Below, piece by piece: positions 18,293 to 27,681 of a stretch of DNA of 64,000 nucleotides (its first letter is position 1; every line of letters begins with the position of its first letter). The translations under genes and the position numbers were made by a program. The notes beneath the pieces are model-generated. The model was not told the DNA's origin. It ran no database searches and worked only from the letters and a program-made list of their open reading frames with translations. The stretch is from JAKVAV01 sp047632755 (GTDB lineage: Bacteria; Bacteroidota; Bacteroidia; Flavobacteriales_D; Cryomorphaceae). The stretch lies in contig JBLIDT010000013.1 in assembly GCA_047632755.1 (NCBI GenBank), positions 1-64,000 on the forward strand, read 5' to 3'.

Positions 18293-19383
18293 TACTCGTT
18301 GTAGTTCAATACAGAGTGACCGCCATCCAAGAGGTACTTGTCGCGCTTGAATAGATTGAGATCAGATTCGACCATTTCGCTGATCAGCTCTTCGATGTTG
18401 TATTTATGCTTCCAGTTCAATTTTTGTTGAGCTTTGGTAGGGTCTCCCACCAAAAGGTCTACTTCTGTAGGGCGGTAATATTTGGTGTCAACATTGATCA
18501 GTACTTTTCCCGTTTTCTCATCGAAACCTTCTTCATTCTCTTTCTCACCGCGCCATTTAATGATGATTCCTACGTGAGAAAAAGCCTTTTCAATAAAAAA
18601 TCGCACGCTATACGTCTTACCTGTGGCCAGAACAAAGTCTTCAGGCACATCGTGTTGTAGCATAAGCCACATTCCTTCTACATAGTCTCTGGCATGTCCC
18701 CAGTCTCTTTTCGCATCGAGATTACCTACGAAGAGTCTCTCTTGCAATCCGAGTTTAATTCGGGCTACGGCTCTAGTTACCTTTCTCGTAAGGAAGGTCT
18801 CTCCTCTCAAGGGGCTCTCGTGATTAAAAAGGATACCGTTTACCGCAAAAAGATCATACGCTTCTCGGTAGTTTTTGATAATCCAAAAAGCATAGAGCTT
18901 GGCAACACCATAAGGGCTCCGTGGGTAAAATGGAGTCTCTTCCGTTTGGGGCGTTTCTTGCACCAAGCCGTAAAGCTCACTCGTAGACGCCTGATAGATT
19001 TTTGTCTTCTTTTCCAACCCCAAGATTCGAACGGCTTCGAGAATTCGAAGAACACCCATCCCATCTACATTGGCTGTGTATTCTGGAGTTTCAAATGAAA
19101 CTTGAACGTGAGATTGTGCACCTAAGTTGTAAATCTCGTCGGGCTGTATTTCTTGAACGAGTCTGATAATGTTTGAGGCGTCGGTAAGATCTCCGTAATG
19201 CAAGAAAAAATTGACATCCTTCTCATGGCGATCCTTATAAAGATGATCGATCCTGTCCGTGTTGAATAGTGAACTTCTACGCTTGATTCCATGAACTTCA
19301 TAACCCTTGTCTAGTAGAAGTTCTGAGAGATAAGCTCCATCCTGTCCTGTTACACCAGTGATTAAGGCTACTTTTCTTGACAT
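18292..19383 (-). CDS. gmd: GDP-mannose 4,6-dehydratase
   Basis: Gmd makes GDP-4-keto-6-deoxymannose, the first step of GDP-fucose synthesis. The 363-residue protein has the NADP-binding ALITGVTGQDGAYLSELL (about 6-23), VHGIKRRSSLFNTDRI, the active-site STSELYG segment and the YRPTEVDLLVGDPTKA block near the end, all standard for Gmd. ATG at 19383 is used in place of a TTG two codons further out. It is the first gene of the polysaccharide operon, with a -7 box at 19397-19404. Confidence 0.97.
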   Translation of the reverse strand: MSRKVALITGVTGQDGAYLSELLLDKGYEVHGIKRRSSLFNTDRIDHLYKDRHEKDVNFFLHYGDLTDASNIIRLVQEIQPDEIYNLGAQSHVQVSFETPEYTANVDGMGVLRILEAVRILGLEKKTKIYQASTSELYGLVQETPQTEETPFYPRSPYGVAKLYAFWIIKNYREAYDLFAVNGILFNHESPLRGETFLTRKVTRAVARIKLGLQERLFVGNLDAKRDWGHARDYVEGMWLMLQHDVPEDFVLATGKTYSVRFFIEKAFSHVGIIIKWRGEKENEEGFDEKTGKVLINVDTKYYRPTEVDLLVGDPTKAQQKLNWKHKYNIEELISEMVESDLNLFKRDKYLLDGGHSVLNYNE

Positions 19384-19396
19384 GTTCAATTTTTTG

Positions 19397-19404
19397 CAAA
19401 AGTA
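19397..19404 (-). promoter_or_regulatory. Promoter -7 box for gmd operon
   Basis: The minus strand reads TACTTTTG (TAnnTTTG, full match), 13 bases before the gmd ATG. The -33 element is not clear. It lies in the short gap after the degenerate aldehyde dehydrogenase gene. Confidence 0.5.
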
Positions 19405-19425
19405 AAAAGAATACGCTCTTTCATC

Positions 19426-20325
19426 TTAGTATCCCGAACCAGATCCTGATATACTTTCAATAGGATGCCAAGTCGTTTTGATTTCTTGTAAGTCCATTAT
19501 TCTATGCGGCGATAGAACAGCTGAATCCTCCGATTCGTAAAACTTCACTCGTTTCACATTCTCAGAGGCAGATTCACCAATTTCAATAGAGGCTGCAGTT
19601 TCTGCATCCCAAATCACAAACCCATTTACATCCATATGAGAGGAAAAATGAGACATTAGCTCTTTCCGGTTTCCCGTAAGAACATTGACCGTACCCCCTG
19701 GCACATCAGATGTAGCTAAGACTTCGGCCATACTAATAGCACAAGTTGGCAGATCTTCTGAAGCCAATACAATTGTAGTGTTGCCACCACAAATGGCAGG
19801 AACGAAAGACTCCAAAAATCCGAGCAATGCCGTTTTATTTGATGCAAAAGCTGCGACCACTCCCATGGGTTCAGGCACAGAAAAATTAAAGTGTGATGAT
19901 GCAACAGGATTTACAGAACTAAAGACTTGCACATATTTATCGCACCAACCAGCAAAATGAACGAGATAGTCTACCGAGGCAGAAAATTCTTCTTTTGCGT
20001 TGATGTCTGTATATCCCAAATCTTTCATCTCTTTTACGAAGAGCTCTTCCTTTTGCTGAAGCATTTCTGCAATGCGGTAGATTATTTGAGAGCGGTTATA
20101 GGCAGACTTGGCCTCCCAGCCAGCTTGAGCTTTTCGGGCGGCGACCACTGCATTTCTAAAGTCCTTTCTGGAAGAAAGGCACACATTGGCGATCAACTCA
20201 TCAGAGCTGTTTCGTATAGGATAGAAGCGACCACTTTCCGTTCTTGGGAAAGCTCCGCCGATGAAAAGTTTGTACGTTTTCATAACTGCTATACCTTCAG
20301 GTGAAGTTGTTTTTTTATTGGCCAT
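19426..20325 (-). CDS. Degenerate aldehyde dehydrogenase-like protein (pseudoenzyme), ALDH16 C-terminal-like
   Basis: This 299-residue protein is related to aldehyde dehydrogenases (FIGGAFPRTESGRFYPIRNS at about 21-40 aligns with the start of ALDH, and PEPMGVVAAF near 150 with the usual PxGVVxxI) but is about 190 residues short. It has no GQxC catalytic cysteine motif, no LELGGK glutamate motif and no FTGSTxxG cofactor loop; the corresponding stretch reads NGFVIWDAETAASIEIG. It therefore cannot act as a normal ALDH. Its ATG overlaps the TAA of the active ALDH gene by one base. The order active domain then truncated inactive domain, and the combined length of about 785 residues, match ALDH16, in which both are fused. 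It probably forms a structural partner of the upstream enzyme. Confidence 0.85.
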   Translation of the reverse strand: MANKKTTSPEGIAVMKTYKLFIGGAFPRTESGRFYPIRNSSDELIANVCLSSRKDFRNAVVAARKAQAGWEAKSAYNRSQIIYRIAEMLQQKEELFVKEMKDLGYTDINAKEEFSASVDYLVHFAGWCDKYVQVFSSVNPVASSHFNFSVPEPMGVVAAFASNKTALLGFLESFVPAICGGNTTIVLASEDLPTCAISMAEVLATSDVPGGTVNVLTGNRKELMSHFSSHMDVNGFVIWDAETAASIEIGESASENVKRVKFYESEDSAVLSPHRIMDLQEIKTTWHPIESISGSGSGY

Positions 20326-21785
20326 TATCCTTGCAAGTTTAAGTAGGCTGACAACCCATGAACGCCTCCCTCTCTTCCAAATCCCGATTCCTTGTACCCT
20401 CCAAACGGAGAGGTAGGATCGAACTTATTGAAAGTATTTGCCCAAACAACTCCTGCTTTCAGGCGTGTGGTTAGGTTAAAAATTTTGGAACCCTTATCAG
20501 TCCAAACGCCCGCTGAAAGACCGTATGGCGTGTTGTTGGCCTTGTCAATCACTTCATCTATCGTGCGAAAAGTTTGCATCGCCAAAACAGGGCCGAATAT
20601 TTCCTCTTTTGAAATAATGCTGCTCTGAGAAACATTGGTGAATAGAGTCGGCCTGCACCAATATCCTTTTTTAGGCACCGCCACTTGAGACTGGTACATC
20701 TCATATCCGTCTTTTTCTCCTGCCTTTAAATACTTCTCAATGGTTAGGAGTTGATCCTTTGAGTTAATCGCTCCCACATCGGTGTTCTTATCCATGGGAT
20801 CGCCTACAATGAGGTTATTCATTCGGTGCTTCAGCTTTCTGATCACCTCATCAGCCACACTTTCCTCGACGAATAATCGAGAACCCGCGCAGCAAACGTG
20901 GCCTTGGTTGAAGTAAATTCCATTGACAATTCCTTCAACAGCTTGATCAATAGCGGCATCTTCAAAAACGATATTTGCGGCTTTTCCACCCAATTCTAAA
21001 GTCAATCTTGTGGATGTTCCAGCGAGCGAGCGACGGATCATCTTGCCAACATCCGTTGAACCCGTGAAGGCAATTTTATTGATATCGGGATGATTTACCA
21101 AAGCTTTCCCAGTATCACCCGCACCTGTCACGATGTTGACCACCCCGTCGGGAAGGCCTGCATCTCGGATCAATTCAGCGAGCTTTAATGCAGTGAGTGA
21201 AGTCGTTTCTGCTGGCTTCAAGACGACGGTGTTTCCACAAGCTAGTGCAGGAGCTATTTTCCAAGCTGCCATGAGCAGTGGAAAGTTCCAAGGGATGATT
21301 TGTCCAACAACGCCTATTGAAGTGGGAGAACTATTCGCGAAAGCATAATCTAACTTATCGGCCCAACCAGCATGATAAAAGAAGTGCGCTGCAGCCAATG
21401 GAACATCAACGTCTCTAGACTCGCGAATGGGTTTTCCGCCATCCAAAGATTCAATCACAGCAAACTCACGAGCACGCTCTTGGAGCAGGCGGGCTATCCG
21501 ATAGATGTACTTTCCTCTTTCGGCGGCCGAGATTTTAGACCAAGTGGTATCGTAAGCTTTTCGCGCAGCTTTCACTGCTTTGTCTACGTCTTTCTCTCCT
21601 GCTAGCGCGATTTCGCTTAGAGTCTCCTCAGTGGCAGGGTTGATTGTTTTGAAATACTTTTTAGTCGTAGGGGGCACAAACTTTCCGTCAATGAAAAGGT
21701 CGTATCGCTTATCGATGGTAACGTGTCCTGTGCTTTCGGGAGCAGGGGACAAATCCCATGAGGTATTTTTTGTTGTTTTGGCCAT
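20325..21785 (-). CDS. Aldehyde dehydrogenase (active partner, ALDH16 N-terminal-like)
   Basis: This 486-residue enzyme oxidises an aldehyde with NAD(P)+. It has the IPWNFPLLMAAWKIAPALA segment, the cofactor loop IAFTGSTDVGKMI, the general base Glu in LTLELGGKAANIVF and the catalytic Cys in NQGHVCCAGSRLF, followed by KEEIFGPVLA and the C-terminal SPFGGYKESGFGRE. All catalytic residues are present. The ATG at 21785 is preferred to a TTG at 21800, which would overlap deoC. It lies directly after deoC, whose product releases acetaldehyde, so acetaldehyde is a reasonable substrate; this is inference from context. Confidence 0.93.
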   Translation of the reverse strand: MAKTTKNTSWDLSPAPESTGHVTIDKRYDLFIDGKFVPPTTKKYFKTINPATEETLSEIALAGEKDVDKAVKAARKAYDTTWSKISAAERGKYIYRIARLLQERAREFAVIESLDGGKPIRESRDVDVPLAAAHFFYHAGWADKLDYAFANSSPTSIGVVGQIIPWNFPLLMAAWKIAPALACGNTVVLKPAETTSLTALKLAELIRDAGLPDGVVNIVTGAGDTGKALVNHPDINKIAFTGSTDVGKMIRRSLAGTSTRLTLELGGKAANIVFEDAAIDQAVEGIVNGIYFNQGHVCCAGSRLFVEESVADEVIRKLKHRMNNLIVGDPMDKNTDVGAINSKDQLLTIEKYLKAGEKDGYEMYQSQVAVPKKGYWCRPTLFTNVSQSSIISKEEIFGPVLAMQTFRTIDEVIDKANNTPYGLSAGVWTDKGSKIFNLTTRLKAGVVWANTFNKFDPTSPFGGYKESGFGREGGVHGLSAYLNLQG

Positions 21786-21786
21786 A

Positions 21787-22698
21787 TTAGTCGAGCGCAA
21801 AATAATTTGCTGATTGATAGATTCCAGTTTCTTGTTTTACCAACTGCTTGAGGAGGTCGTTGGCTAGAGAGCTAGCTCCAAAACGAAACCACTCATTGGT
21901 AAGCCAAGCTTCACCCAATGTTTCCTTCACCATAATAAGGTAGTGCAATGCAAGTTTCGCATTTGAAATTCCGCCTGCGGGTTTCATTCCCACCATCTTC
22001 CCAGTTTCGTGATAGTGATCACGAATAGCTTCGAGCATGACTAAAGTTACGGGCATCGTAGCAGCGGGATTAATCTTACCTGTTGAGGTTTTAATGAAAT
22101 CGGCTCCAGCAGAAATAGCCATTTGAGAGGCAAAATAGACGGCGTCTAGATTTCCAATCTCTCCTGTCTCCAAGATCACCTTCAATCTTGCTTTACCGCA
22201 AGCTTCCTTTACAGCGCTGATTTCATCGAATACATAGGCGTAATCTCCTTGATGAAATCGACCGCGTGAAATGACCATGTCGATTTCATCTGCCCCTTCG
22301 GCTACTGCTTCTTTCGTTTCGTCAATCTTGTATTTCGGAAAGGACTGTCCTGAAGGGAATGCTGTGGCAACTGATGCCACTTTAATTCCTTTATCGGCAA
22401 CAAGGGACTTAGCCAATTTCACGAAAGTGGGATAGACACAGATTGCGGCTACATTAGGCAGGTCGGGAAATCCATGATGCAAGTGAGCAGCCTTGTGGCA
22501 AAGCTGACGAACTTTTCCTTCGGTATCTTTTCCCTCAAGAGTAGTCAGGTCGATCATGTTCAGGGCCATTTTAAGGCCTTGTTTCTTAGCATCGGTCTTG
22601 ATACTTCGAGTTTGAAATCGTGCGCATCGCTCCTCCACTCCGACTTGATCGATGGCTTTGCGCCTGATATTGGAAAGATTAAATGTTGAATTTGACAA
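21787..22698 (-). CDS. deoC: Deoxyribose-phosphate aldolase (eukaryote-like long form)
   Basis: DeoC cleaves 2-deoxyribose 5-phosphate into glyceraldehyde 3-phosphate and acetaldehyde. The protein has the Schiff-base Lys in DFIKTSTGK, VASVATAFPSGQS, EIDMVISRGR, and the second catalytic Lys in MVGMKPAGGIS. N-terminal residues (NIRRKAIDQVGVEERCARF and IDLTTLEGKD) resemble the vertebrate DERA type more than the short bacterial form. The open frame continues to 22773, but that part lies within a terminator hairpin and a promoter, so I choose the TTG at 22698, about 303 residues, 14 bases after the -7 box. The next in-frame ATG would remove conserved residues. Confidence 0.92.
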   Translation of the reverse strand: MSNSTFNLSNIRRKAIDQVGVEERCARFQTRSIKTDAKKQGLKMALNMIDLTTLEGKDTEGKVRQLCHKAAHLHHGFPDLPNVAAICVYPTFVKLAKSLVADKGIKVASVATAFPSGQSFPKYKIDETKEAVAEGADEIDMVISRGRFHQGDYAYVFDEISAVKEACGKARLKVILETGEIGNLDAVYFASQMAISAGADFIKTSTGKINPAATMPVTLVMLEAIRDHYHETGKMVGMKPAGGISNAKLALHYLIMVKETLGEAWLTNEWFRFGASSLANDLLKQLVKQETGIYQSANYFALD

Positions 22699-22712
22699 TA
22701 GATGGTTTTTTT

Positions 22713-22742
22713 CAAATATAGAAAAAGCACTTGATGCACAAA
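22713..22742 (-). promoter_or_regulatory. Promoter for deoC-ALDH-ALDH
   Basis: The minus strand has TTTG (22742-22739), 18 bases, then TATATTTG (22720-22713), a near-perfect Bacteroidota sigma factor promoter (TTTG-N17-23-TAnnTTTG). It starts in the T tract of the terminator of the preceding gene, so the two signals share bases. Confidence 0.75.
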
Positions 22743-22773
22743 AAGTGGCTGTTCCGAAAGTCGGGACAGCCAC
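22740..22773 (-). terminator. Rho-independent terminator after the T9SS cargo gene
   Basis: An 11-bp stem (22745-22755 with 22763-22773, mostly GTGGCTGT pairing with ACAGCCAC) and a 7-base loop are followed on the minus strand by TTTTT (22744-22740). It lies 25 bases after the stop of the 22799-26080 gene. Confidence 0.85.
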
Positions 22774-22798
22774 TCCAAATCTTCAAATCGAAATATTC

Positions 22799-25700
22799 TT
22801 ATCTCGAGATTACCAGCCTTTCGACTTTCTGGAAACCACTGGAGGTCATGCGCACCAAATAAATCCAGTTGGGCATTCTGTCTGCGTTGAAATCCAGCCT
22901 TTGATCACCTGTCATTTCAATCGTCTTATTGACAAGATTCTCTACAACTCTTACGCTCATATCGAGGATATCGATCGAAACTCTTTCGTTCTCTACAGCA
23001 AAGAAAACAATGTTAGTGATACCCTGCGAGGGGTTTGGCATAACGGATAGCTTTTTGTCAAAATTTGAGTTCGTAGAAACAAACTCTGTTAGCGCTGCCA
23101 GAGCAGGAATACAGCCAGACGCCAAGTCTCCGTTGAAGAATACCTGAGGGCCACCAGTTAAACTTAGCATTTCTGTGCTAAAGTCTAACAAGTCGACTGC
23201 GTATAGACCTCCAGCGTTAGAACCGTTGCCATTTGCCAAAAGCAATCGGCCATCGGCCAGCAAGCGAGCACCGTTCACTTCGGCCAGTTCCAGTTCTATA
23301 AAACTATTGTCCAAGAGATTGGTCAGTGTGCTCTCACTTCGATTAACCAACCATAGAATCTGATCTTCAGGAGTTCCTGTTGCGATCAAATTACCGCCGC
23401 TAACACTAATCCCAGAAAAAGCAACTGAAGCTTCGGCAACTCCCTGCACGAATTCAATGATATAAACTGTGTTGTTTGATGGTTTGCCAAGGAAAAGAAC
23501 GCCATTCAAATCGAATGTGGCCGCAGGAAAACCATTTAACGATTACCCGGAAGGGGTTTGTATTGGAATATTCTGTTGAACATAGATGCCTGATGCAGGA
23601 TCAAAAATGTCGACTTTATTTTCCCTTATGGCATAAATCAACCCATCGGGACTCAAATCTATGTGGTTGTCTCCGGAGCTAAACCCTTATATAATAGTTA
23701 TTTAAATGGAATCGTCTTCTCCTAAACTGATTCCATAAAGTTCATTGTAGGCATTGTTTTGAGGGTAACCAGTATAATCGGTCAAAAAGTTAGGACATTC
23801 TCTACTTTGAAAATACCCATCACCTCCCGATGCCATATCTCCATTGCCCTTCATAAAGGGCTCACCATCCAATAATAGCAAGTAACTGCTCAGTAGGTTT
23901 CCTGCGAAATCTCCAAGGTATACCCGGTTTCTGTTTTTGGTACTCACCAATCCATACCCCGATTCAAATATGGCAAAACCATTAACCAATGCAGGAAGGT
24001 TTTGGACAAAAGATGTTTGGCCTTCGGTATTCAATTCAATAGTTCGGCCACCAAAATCTCTTGTTGCGAGGTAGAGATTTCCGCTATCGGAGAAAGCTAA
24101 ATCACCGCCGTGCACAGGAGCACTTCGAGCGAATTCTACTTCGCCCGTTACTTTATTAACGGAATAAATAGCATTGTTCGCTTCACTACCGATGTGCAAA
24201 ACACCATTGGGGTTGAAACCCGCAGCTATAGAGCCAACAAGGGTTTCTGACAGAACAACTTCTTCTGACAACGAGCCCCCGTTAGAACTCACATCCAGCG
24301 TTCTAAAATTCCCATTGGAAGATCGAACGATATAGACAAGATTGGCGTTTCCATCGTATGCAATATGGAATGGATATGGCAGCGCCAATAGTTCATTCAG
24401 TTCTGCAACTTGACTCTCCTCATTCAGCGTGTACTCATAAAGCTTAGGGTTACCTCCGCCTGTGGGATTGTCTGCTAGAAAATATCTGTAATTAGAGCAC
24501 GAAACTATCTCCGTCCATGAAACTGCAACCTCTTGAGATAATCCTCCCTGGAAAGCAGTAAGTATATCAGCACCTTCATTCTCGCCTGTATAGCAGATAG
24601 TAGCAGCACCATTCGCATCGGTAAAAGACAAACCCGCTTACTTCATTGGCTCCTTGAACCGTAAAATCAATTCGAACCCCTTCGAGCGGTTCCCCAAAAA
24701 TATTTGAGAGAGTAGCATCAAAACATAGCTCGGTAAATAGGGGTGCTTCTGAAGTTTGAGGTAATAATGTAAGGTCATTGACTTCGATGACGTCAGAGTA
24801 TAATTGACCACCGGGATAAACATAAGAATCCTCATTGTTTGTTCCGTATACAAAGACTCCAAACGCAGTATTGCAAGTCAAAGAATAGGTGCCCAATTCC
24901 ACTTCCAGTTGTGCGGAATTGAAGTTGGTTCCTAGGAAAGGAGAAAATGCCCCAGGGGGTATCGGTAATCCATCCAAGGCAATTGTTTCCAAACCATTCC
25001 CGTCCACAACTAAGTTGAGGTAATTCGAATTAAACCCTGAGGTGGGGGTTGAAACCGTATAGTCACCAAGAAACTGCTCCCGAGGTGGAATGATCATCAT
25101 GGCAGGATCACCAGCAAATTGGGGACCTACAGCTGCATTTCCTTGGATAAATTGAGCTAACAATACTGGTGCCGTCGATTCTACAGTTGATGATGCGGTG
25201 AGTATTGTTTCGAAGAATTCGCCTCTATTTAAAGTGGCCTCGAATACGCCATTAATTTCGATGTTCGTGGCATCTTCGCTTGCCAATACTCTGAAAGAAT
25301 CACCATTTTCCCGGACGGCGAATGGAACGGTAACGAATGATTGGCCCCAACTATTTGAAGGAGGAAGCATCCCGGTAAGGTGGTCGCAAATCCTGTGGAG
25401 GTTGGAACATTGGCACAATAGTGACTCCCAAAGACACCCACAGGCGAAGAAGATTGTACAGTCGTTCCGGTAAGGTCGATGCCTGATTCGCTTCGACCTT
25501 GGTATACTTCGCCCTCATTTGGAGTAACCTCATAAGGCACTCCTGCCAACTCGCTACCTATGGCTGCCGTAGGAGTGATGGTAATTAAATTATTATCTAA
25601 ACTTGAGACGACGCCAAATTGCGAAGCAACGAATGCTCCTGAATTCGCGTAACTCATCACTAAGTAGTCACTCGTCCAGGCGCTCACAGGAATAGCTAAA

Positions 25701-26080
25701 AAAGCGTCGCTTGAAAATGCTCTTTGGCTCAATCCATATACTGAGATGGGATTATCTGCCGAGACATGTACACCCACGTCTTGGACGTTACTTGACCCTA
25801 CGATGAATGCATTGTCGGGAACAGTTACAGCAATCAGATCTCCGGGCAAGATATCGAACTCTTCGCAAAAAGCAATTCCTTCAATTTTTACGAGTCCCGA
25901 GGCACCAGATTGGCTTGAGATGAAGATTTGTAGTTCTAACGATTGAGGAGGGTTAGCGTTCAGATCTTCTGGGTAGGTTTCATTAAAAACCAACCAAAAG
26001 TCTGTACCGACATTTGTTTGTTGAGAGAATAGGCTTTGAGACGTGAGTGAGATAAGTGCCAACAAGACACACCTCTTCAC
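22799..26080 (-). pseudogene. Large T9SS cargo gene with IgGFc-binding-like domain, interrupted by frameshifts and stops
   Basis: Read across its breaks, this is one gene of about 1,090 codons: a GTG start and signal peptide (MKRCVLLALISLTSQSLFSQ), an IgGFc-binding-like N-terminal domain (CANVP ... CDHL, WGQSFVTVPFAVRENGDSF), an Ig-like segment ending in TDANGAATICYTG, a propeller-like region with two related GNGDMASG/FNGDLASG units, and a T9SS sorting domain (MPNPSQGITNI). The frame is lost near 25388-25390 (a T missing from a TTT run) and restored near 24623-24626 (an extra T in a TTTT run). Beyond this are three in-frame stops at 23702-23704, 23687-23689 and 23543-23545; each group can be explained by a pair of opposite one-base indels in short homopolymers. 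It may be a real pseudogene or a locally error-rich assembly. Neighbours are intact. Confidence 0.8.
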
Positions 26081-26147
26081 AAACTAGGTTAACAAGGTTT
26101 TCATTGGTTGTGATGGTTTTAGTTGTTCCATCAATGTACAACAAACA

Positions 26148-26185
26148 ATAAAAAAAGCCGACTCAGGCATTTCTGAGTCGGCTTT
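26148..26185 (-). terminator. Rho-independent terminator after tonB
   Basis: A 13-bp perfect stem (26154-26166 with 26173-26185, AAAGCCGACTCAG and its complement) with a 6-base loop is followed on the minus strand by a run of T (26156-26150 on the plus strand are A). It ends the ruvA-sprA-gcvH-vanZ-tonB-tonB transcript. Confidence 0.9.
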
Positions 26186-26205
26186 AAGTTCTTTGAAAAA
26201 GAAGT

Positions 26206-26883
26206 TTACCTCAAGGTAAATCGTATTGGTAGGTTGTACTGCACCTTAACCGATTTACCTCTTTGTTTTCCTGGAGACCACTTCGGCATACTTTCCACTA
26301 CGCGTATGGCTTCTTCATCGCAACCACCTCCTATAGATCTAAGTACTTTGACATCTTTTACAGCTCCCTGTTCGTTCACTACAAAAGTCACGTAAACTGT
26401 TCCTTGTATGCCCGCATCTTTTGCAATAGCTGGGTATTTAATGTTCTTACCCAAGTATTTCATCAATGCAGCTTCTCCTCCTGGGAAACTTGGCATCTCC
26501 TCAACAATCGTAAAGATTTGCTCTTCTACGACTTCCTCCGCTACCTCGTCGATAAACTCGATCTCAGTATCTTCATCCACCTCAAGATCTTCAATAACAA
26601 GTTCTTCCTCGATTTCCTCTTCATCCTCTACAATTTCGATAACCGTAGTAGGAGCAGGAGGTGGAGGTGGAGGTGGAGGCTGTTGTTGTGAAATGGGAAT
26701 AATCTCCTCTTCGATCAAATCCAATTCTAGTTCTCCGAGATCTTTGACTTCGGTTTCAAATGCTTTCCATTCAAATGCTACCAAGACCAAGGCTAGGGAA
26801 AACAACAAACCAATAATAATGAGCGGTACACGCTTTTTTTCGAGGTTTGCTTCAGGACTTTTCTTTAATTCCATGTGCTCCAT
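26206..26883 (-). CDS. tonB: TonB-family energy transducer with poly-proline and acidic linker
   Basis: TonB carries proton-motive energy to outer-membrane receptors. The 225-residue protein has a cytoplasmic N terminus, one membrane anchor (PLIIIGLLFSLALVLVAFEW, about 20-39), a QQQ-P8 stretch (about 66-76), a highly acidic linker of Glu/Asp with Ile/Val (about 84-130) and a TonB C-terminal domain (YPAIAKDAGIQGTVYVTFVV, about 150-169, ending PIRFTLR). The Pro/acid linker is expected to span the periplasm. Two close ATG codons (26883 and 26874) are possible starts. It is a paralogue of the next gene, with matching C-terminal domains. Confidence 0.9.
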   Translation of the reverse strand: MEHMELKKSPEANLEKKRVPLIIIGLLFSLALVLVAFEWKAFETEVKDLGELELDLIEEEIIPISQQQPPPPPPPPAPTTVIEIVEDEEEIEEELVIEDLEVDEDTEIEFIDEVAEEVVEEQIFTIVEEMPSFPGGEAALMKYLGKNIKYPAIAKDAGIQGTVYVTFVVNEQGAVKDVKVLRSIGGGCDEEAIRVVESMPKWSPGKQRGKSVKVQYNLPIRFTLR

Positions 26884-26982
26884 TTTTTACAGACTCAGCG
26901 AAAATAGTAAAGTTTGCATACTTAAGCGACGAGAGTCTTGATTTTTAACTTAATTGCTTTACCAACTATTGTGCCTCATCTA

Positions 26983-27675
26983 TCACTTTAAAGTAAAAGT
27001 AACTGGCATTACAAAGCTGACATTTACCGGTCTCCCGTTGTGAAAGCCAGGTTTCCATTTGGGCATAGACATCACCGCCTTCAGGGCTTCTTCATCAAGA
27101 CCACCTCCTACACCGCGCTTTAGTTCAATATCCGTTATAGACCCGTCTTTGGTTACGGTAAATCCAATGTAAACACTTCCTGATATTCCTGCGTCTTTTG
27201 CCATTCTTGGATAGACCACTTGATTTTGAAGAAATACCACTCTTAACGAATCTCCTCCGAGAAACTCGGGCATTACGTCAGCGAAAAGCAATGGCTCTTC
27301 TTCAGACTTGAGTTCTGGTAATCGAGAAATATCCTTGACAATGGGTTCATCTCCAAGATCAGGAAATTTGATCTCAGCTTTGAGAGGCTCCATCTCATCA
27401 AACTTAAATTGGTCAATAATGGTTTTGGCAACTTCCTTTTTTACATCCTCCTTTTTCTCAATAGGTTTTTCTTTTTCCCTGAAAGAAGGAGGAATAAGCG
27501 TCGCTTCAAAGACGGGTATTTCATCATTGAAATCCTCAGAGGAAGTTCTTTCCTCAGCTGGTGTTCTCCATTCGAATGCTGAGAGAACAATGGCGCATGC
27601 CACAGCAAGGCCCAATAAGAATAAGGTCGGTTTTTTGCGTTCGAGTTCTAGTTCGCGCGATTTTTTGATCTGCAT
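26983..27675 (-). CDS. tonB: TonB-family energy transducer (second copy)
   Basis: A 230-residue paralogue of the preceding TonB: membrane anchor (PTLFLLGLAVACAIVLSAFEW, about 16-36), a linker of Lys/Glu/Pro repeats (EKEKPIEKKEDVKKEV around 66-81) in place of the poly-Pro tract, and the TonB C-terminal domain (YPRMAKDAGISGSVYIGF, then GGGLDEEALKAVMSMPKWKP, ending PVTFTLK). The two copies have very similar ends and different linkers, so they may serve different receptors or envelope distances. It lies 50 bases after vanZ and 99 bases before the other tonB. Confidence 0.9.
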   Translation of the reverse strand: MQIKKSRELELERKKPTLFLLGLAVACAIVLSAFEWRTPAEERTSSEDFNDEIPVFEATLIPPSFREKEKPIEKKEDVKKEVAKTIIDQFKFDEMEPLKAEIKFPDLGDEPIVKDISRLPELKSEEEPLLFADVMPEFLGGDSLRVVFLQNQVVYPRMAKDAGISGSVYIGFTVTKDGSITDIELKRGVGGGLDEEALKAVMSMPKWKPGFHNGRPVNVSFVMPVTFTLK

Positions 27676-27681
27676 AGTACA

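Noticed and set aside
23543..25390. Programmed ribosomal frameshifting in the large T9SS gene
   Set aside because: Several separate shifts and three stops would be needed, and no slippery heptamer with a following structure is seen. Decay or sequence error is simpler.
26408..26941. A 177-codon Ser-rich plus-strand frame opposite tonB
   Set aside because: It mirrors the acidic linker of TonB; the Ser and Gly runs are complements of Glu/Asp and Pro codons.
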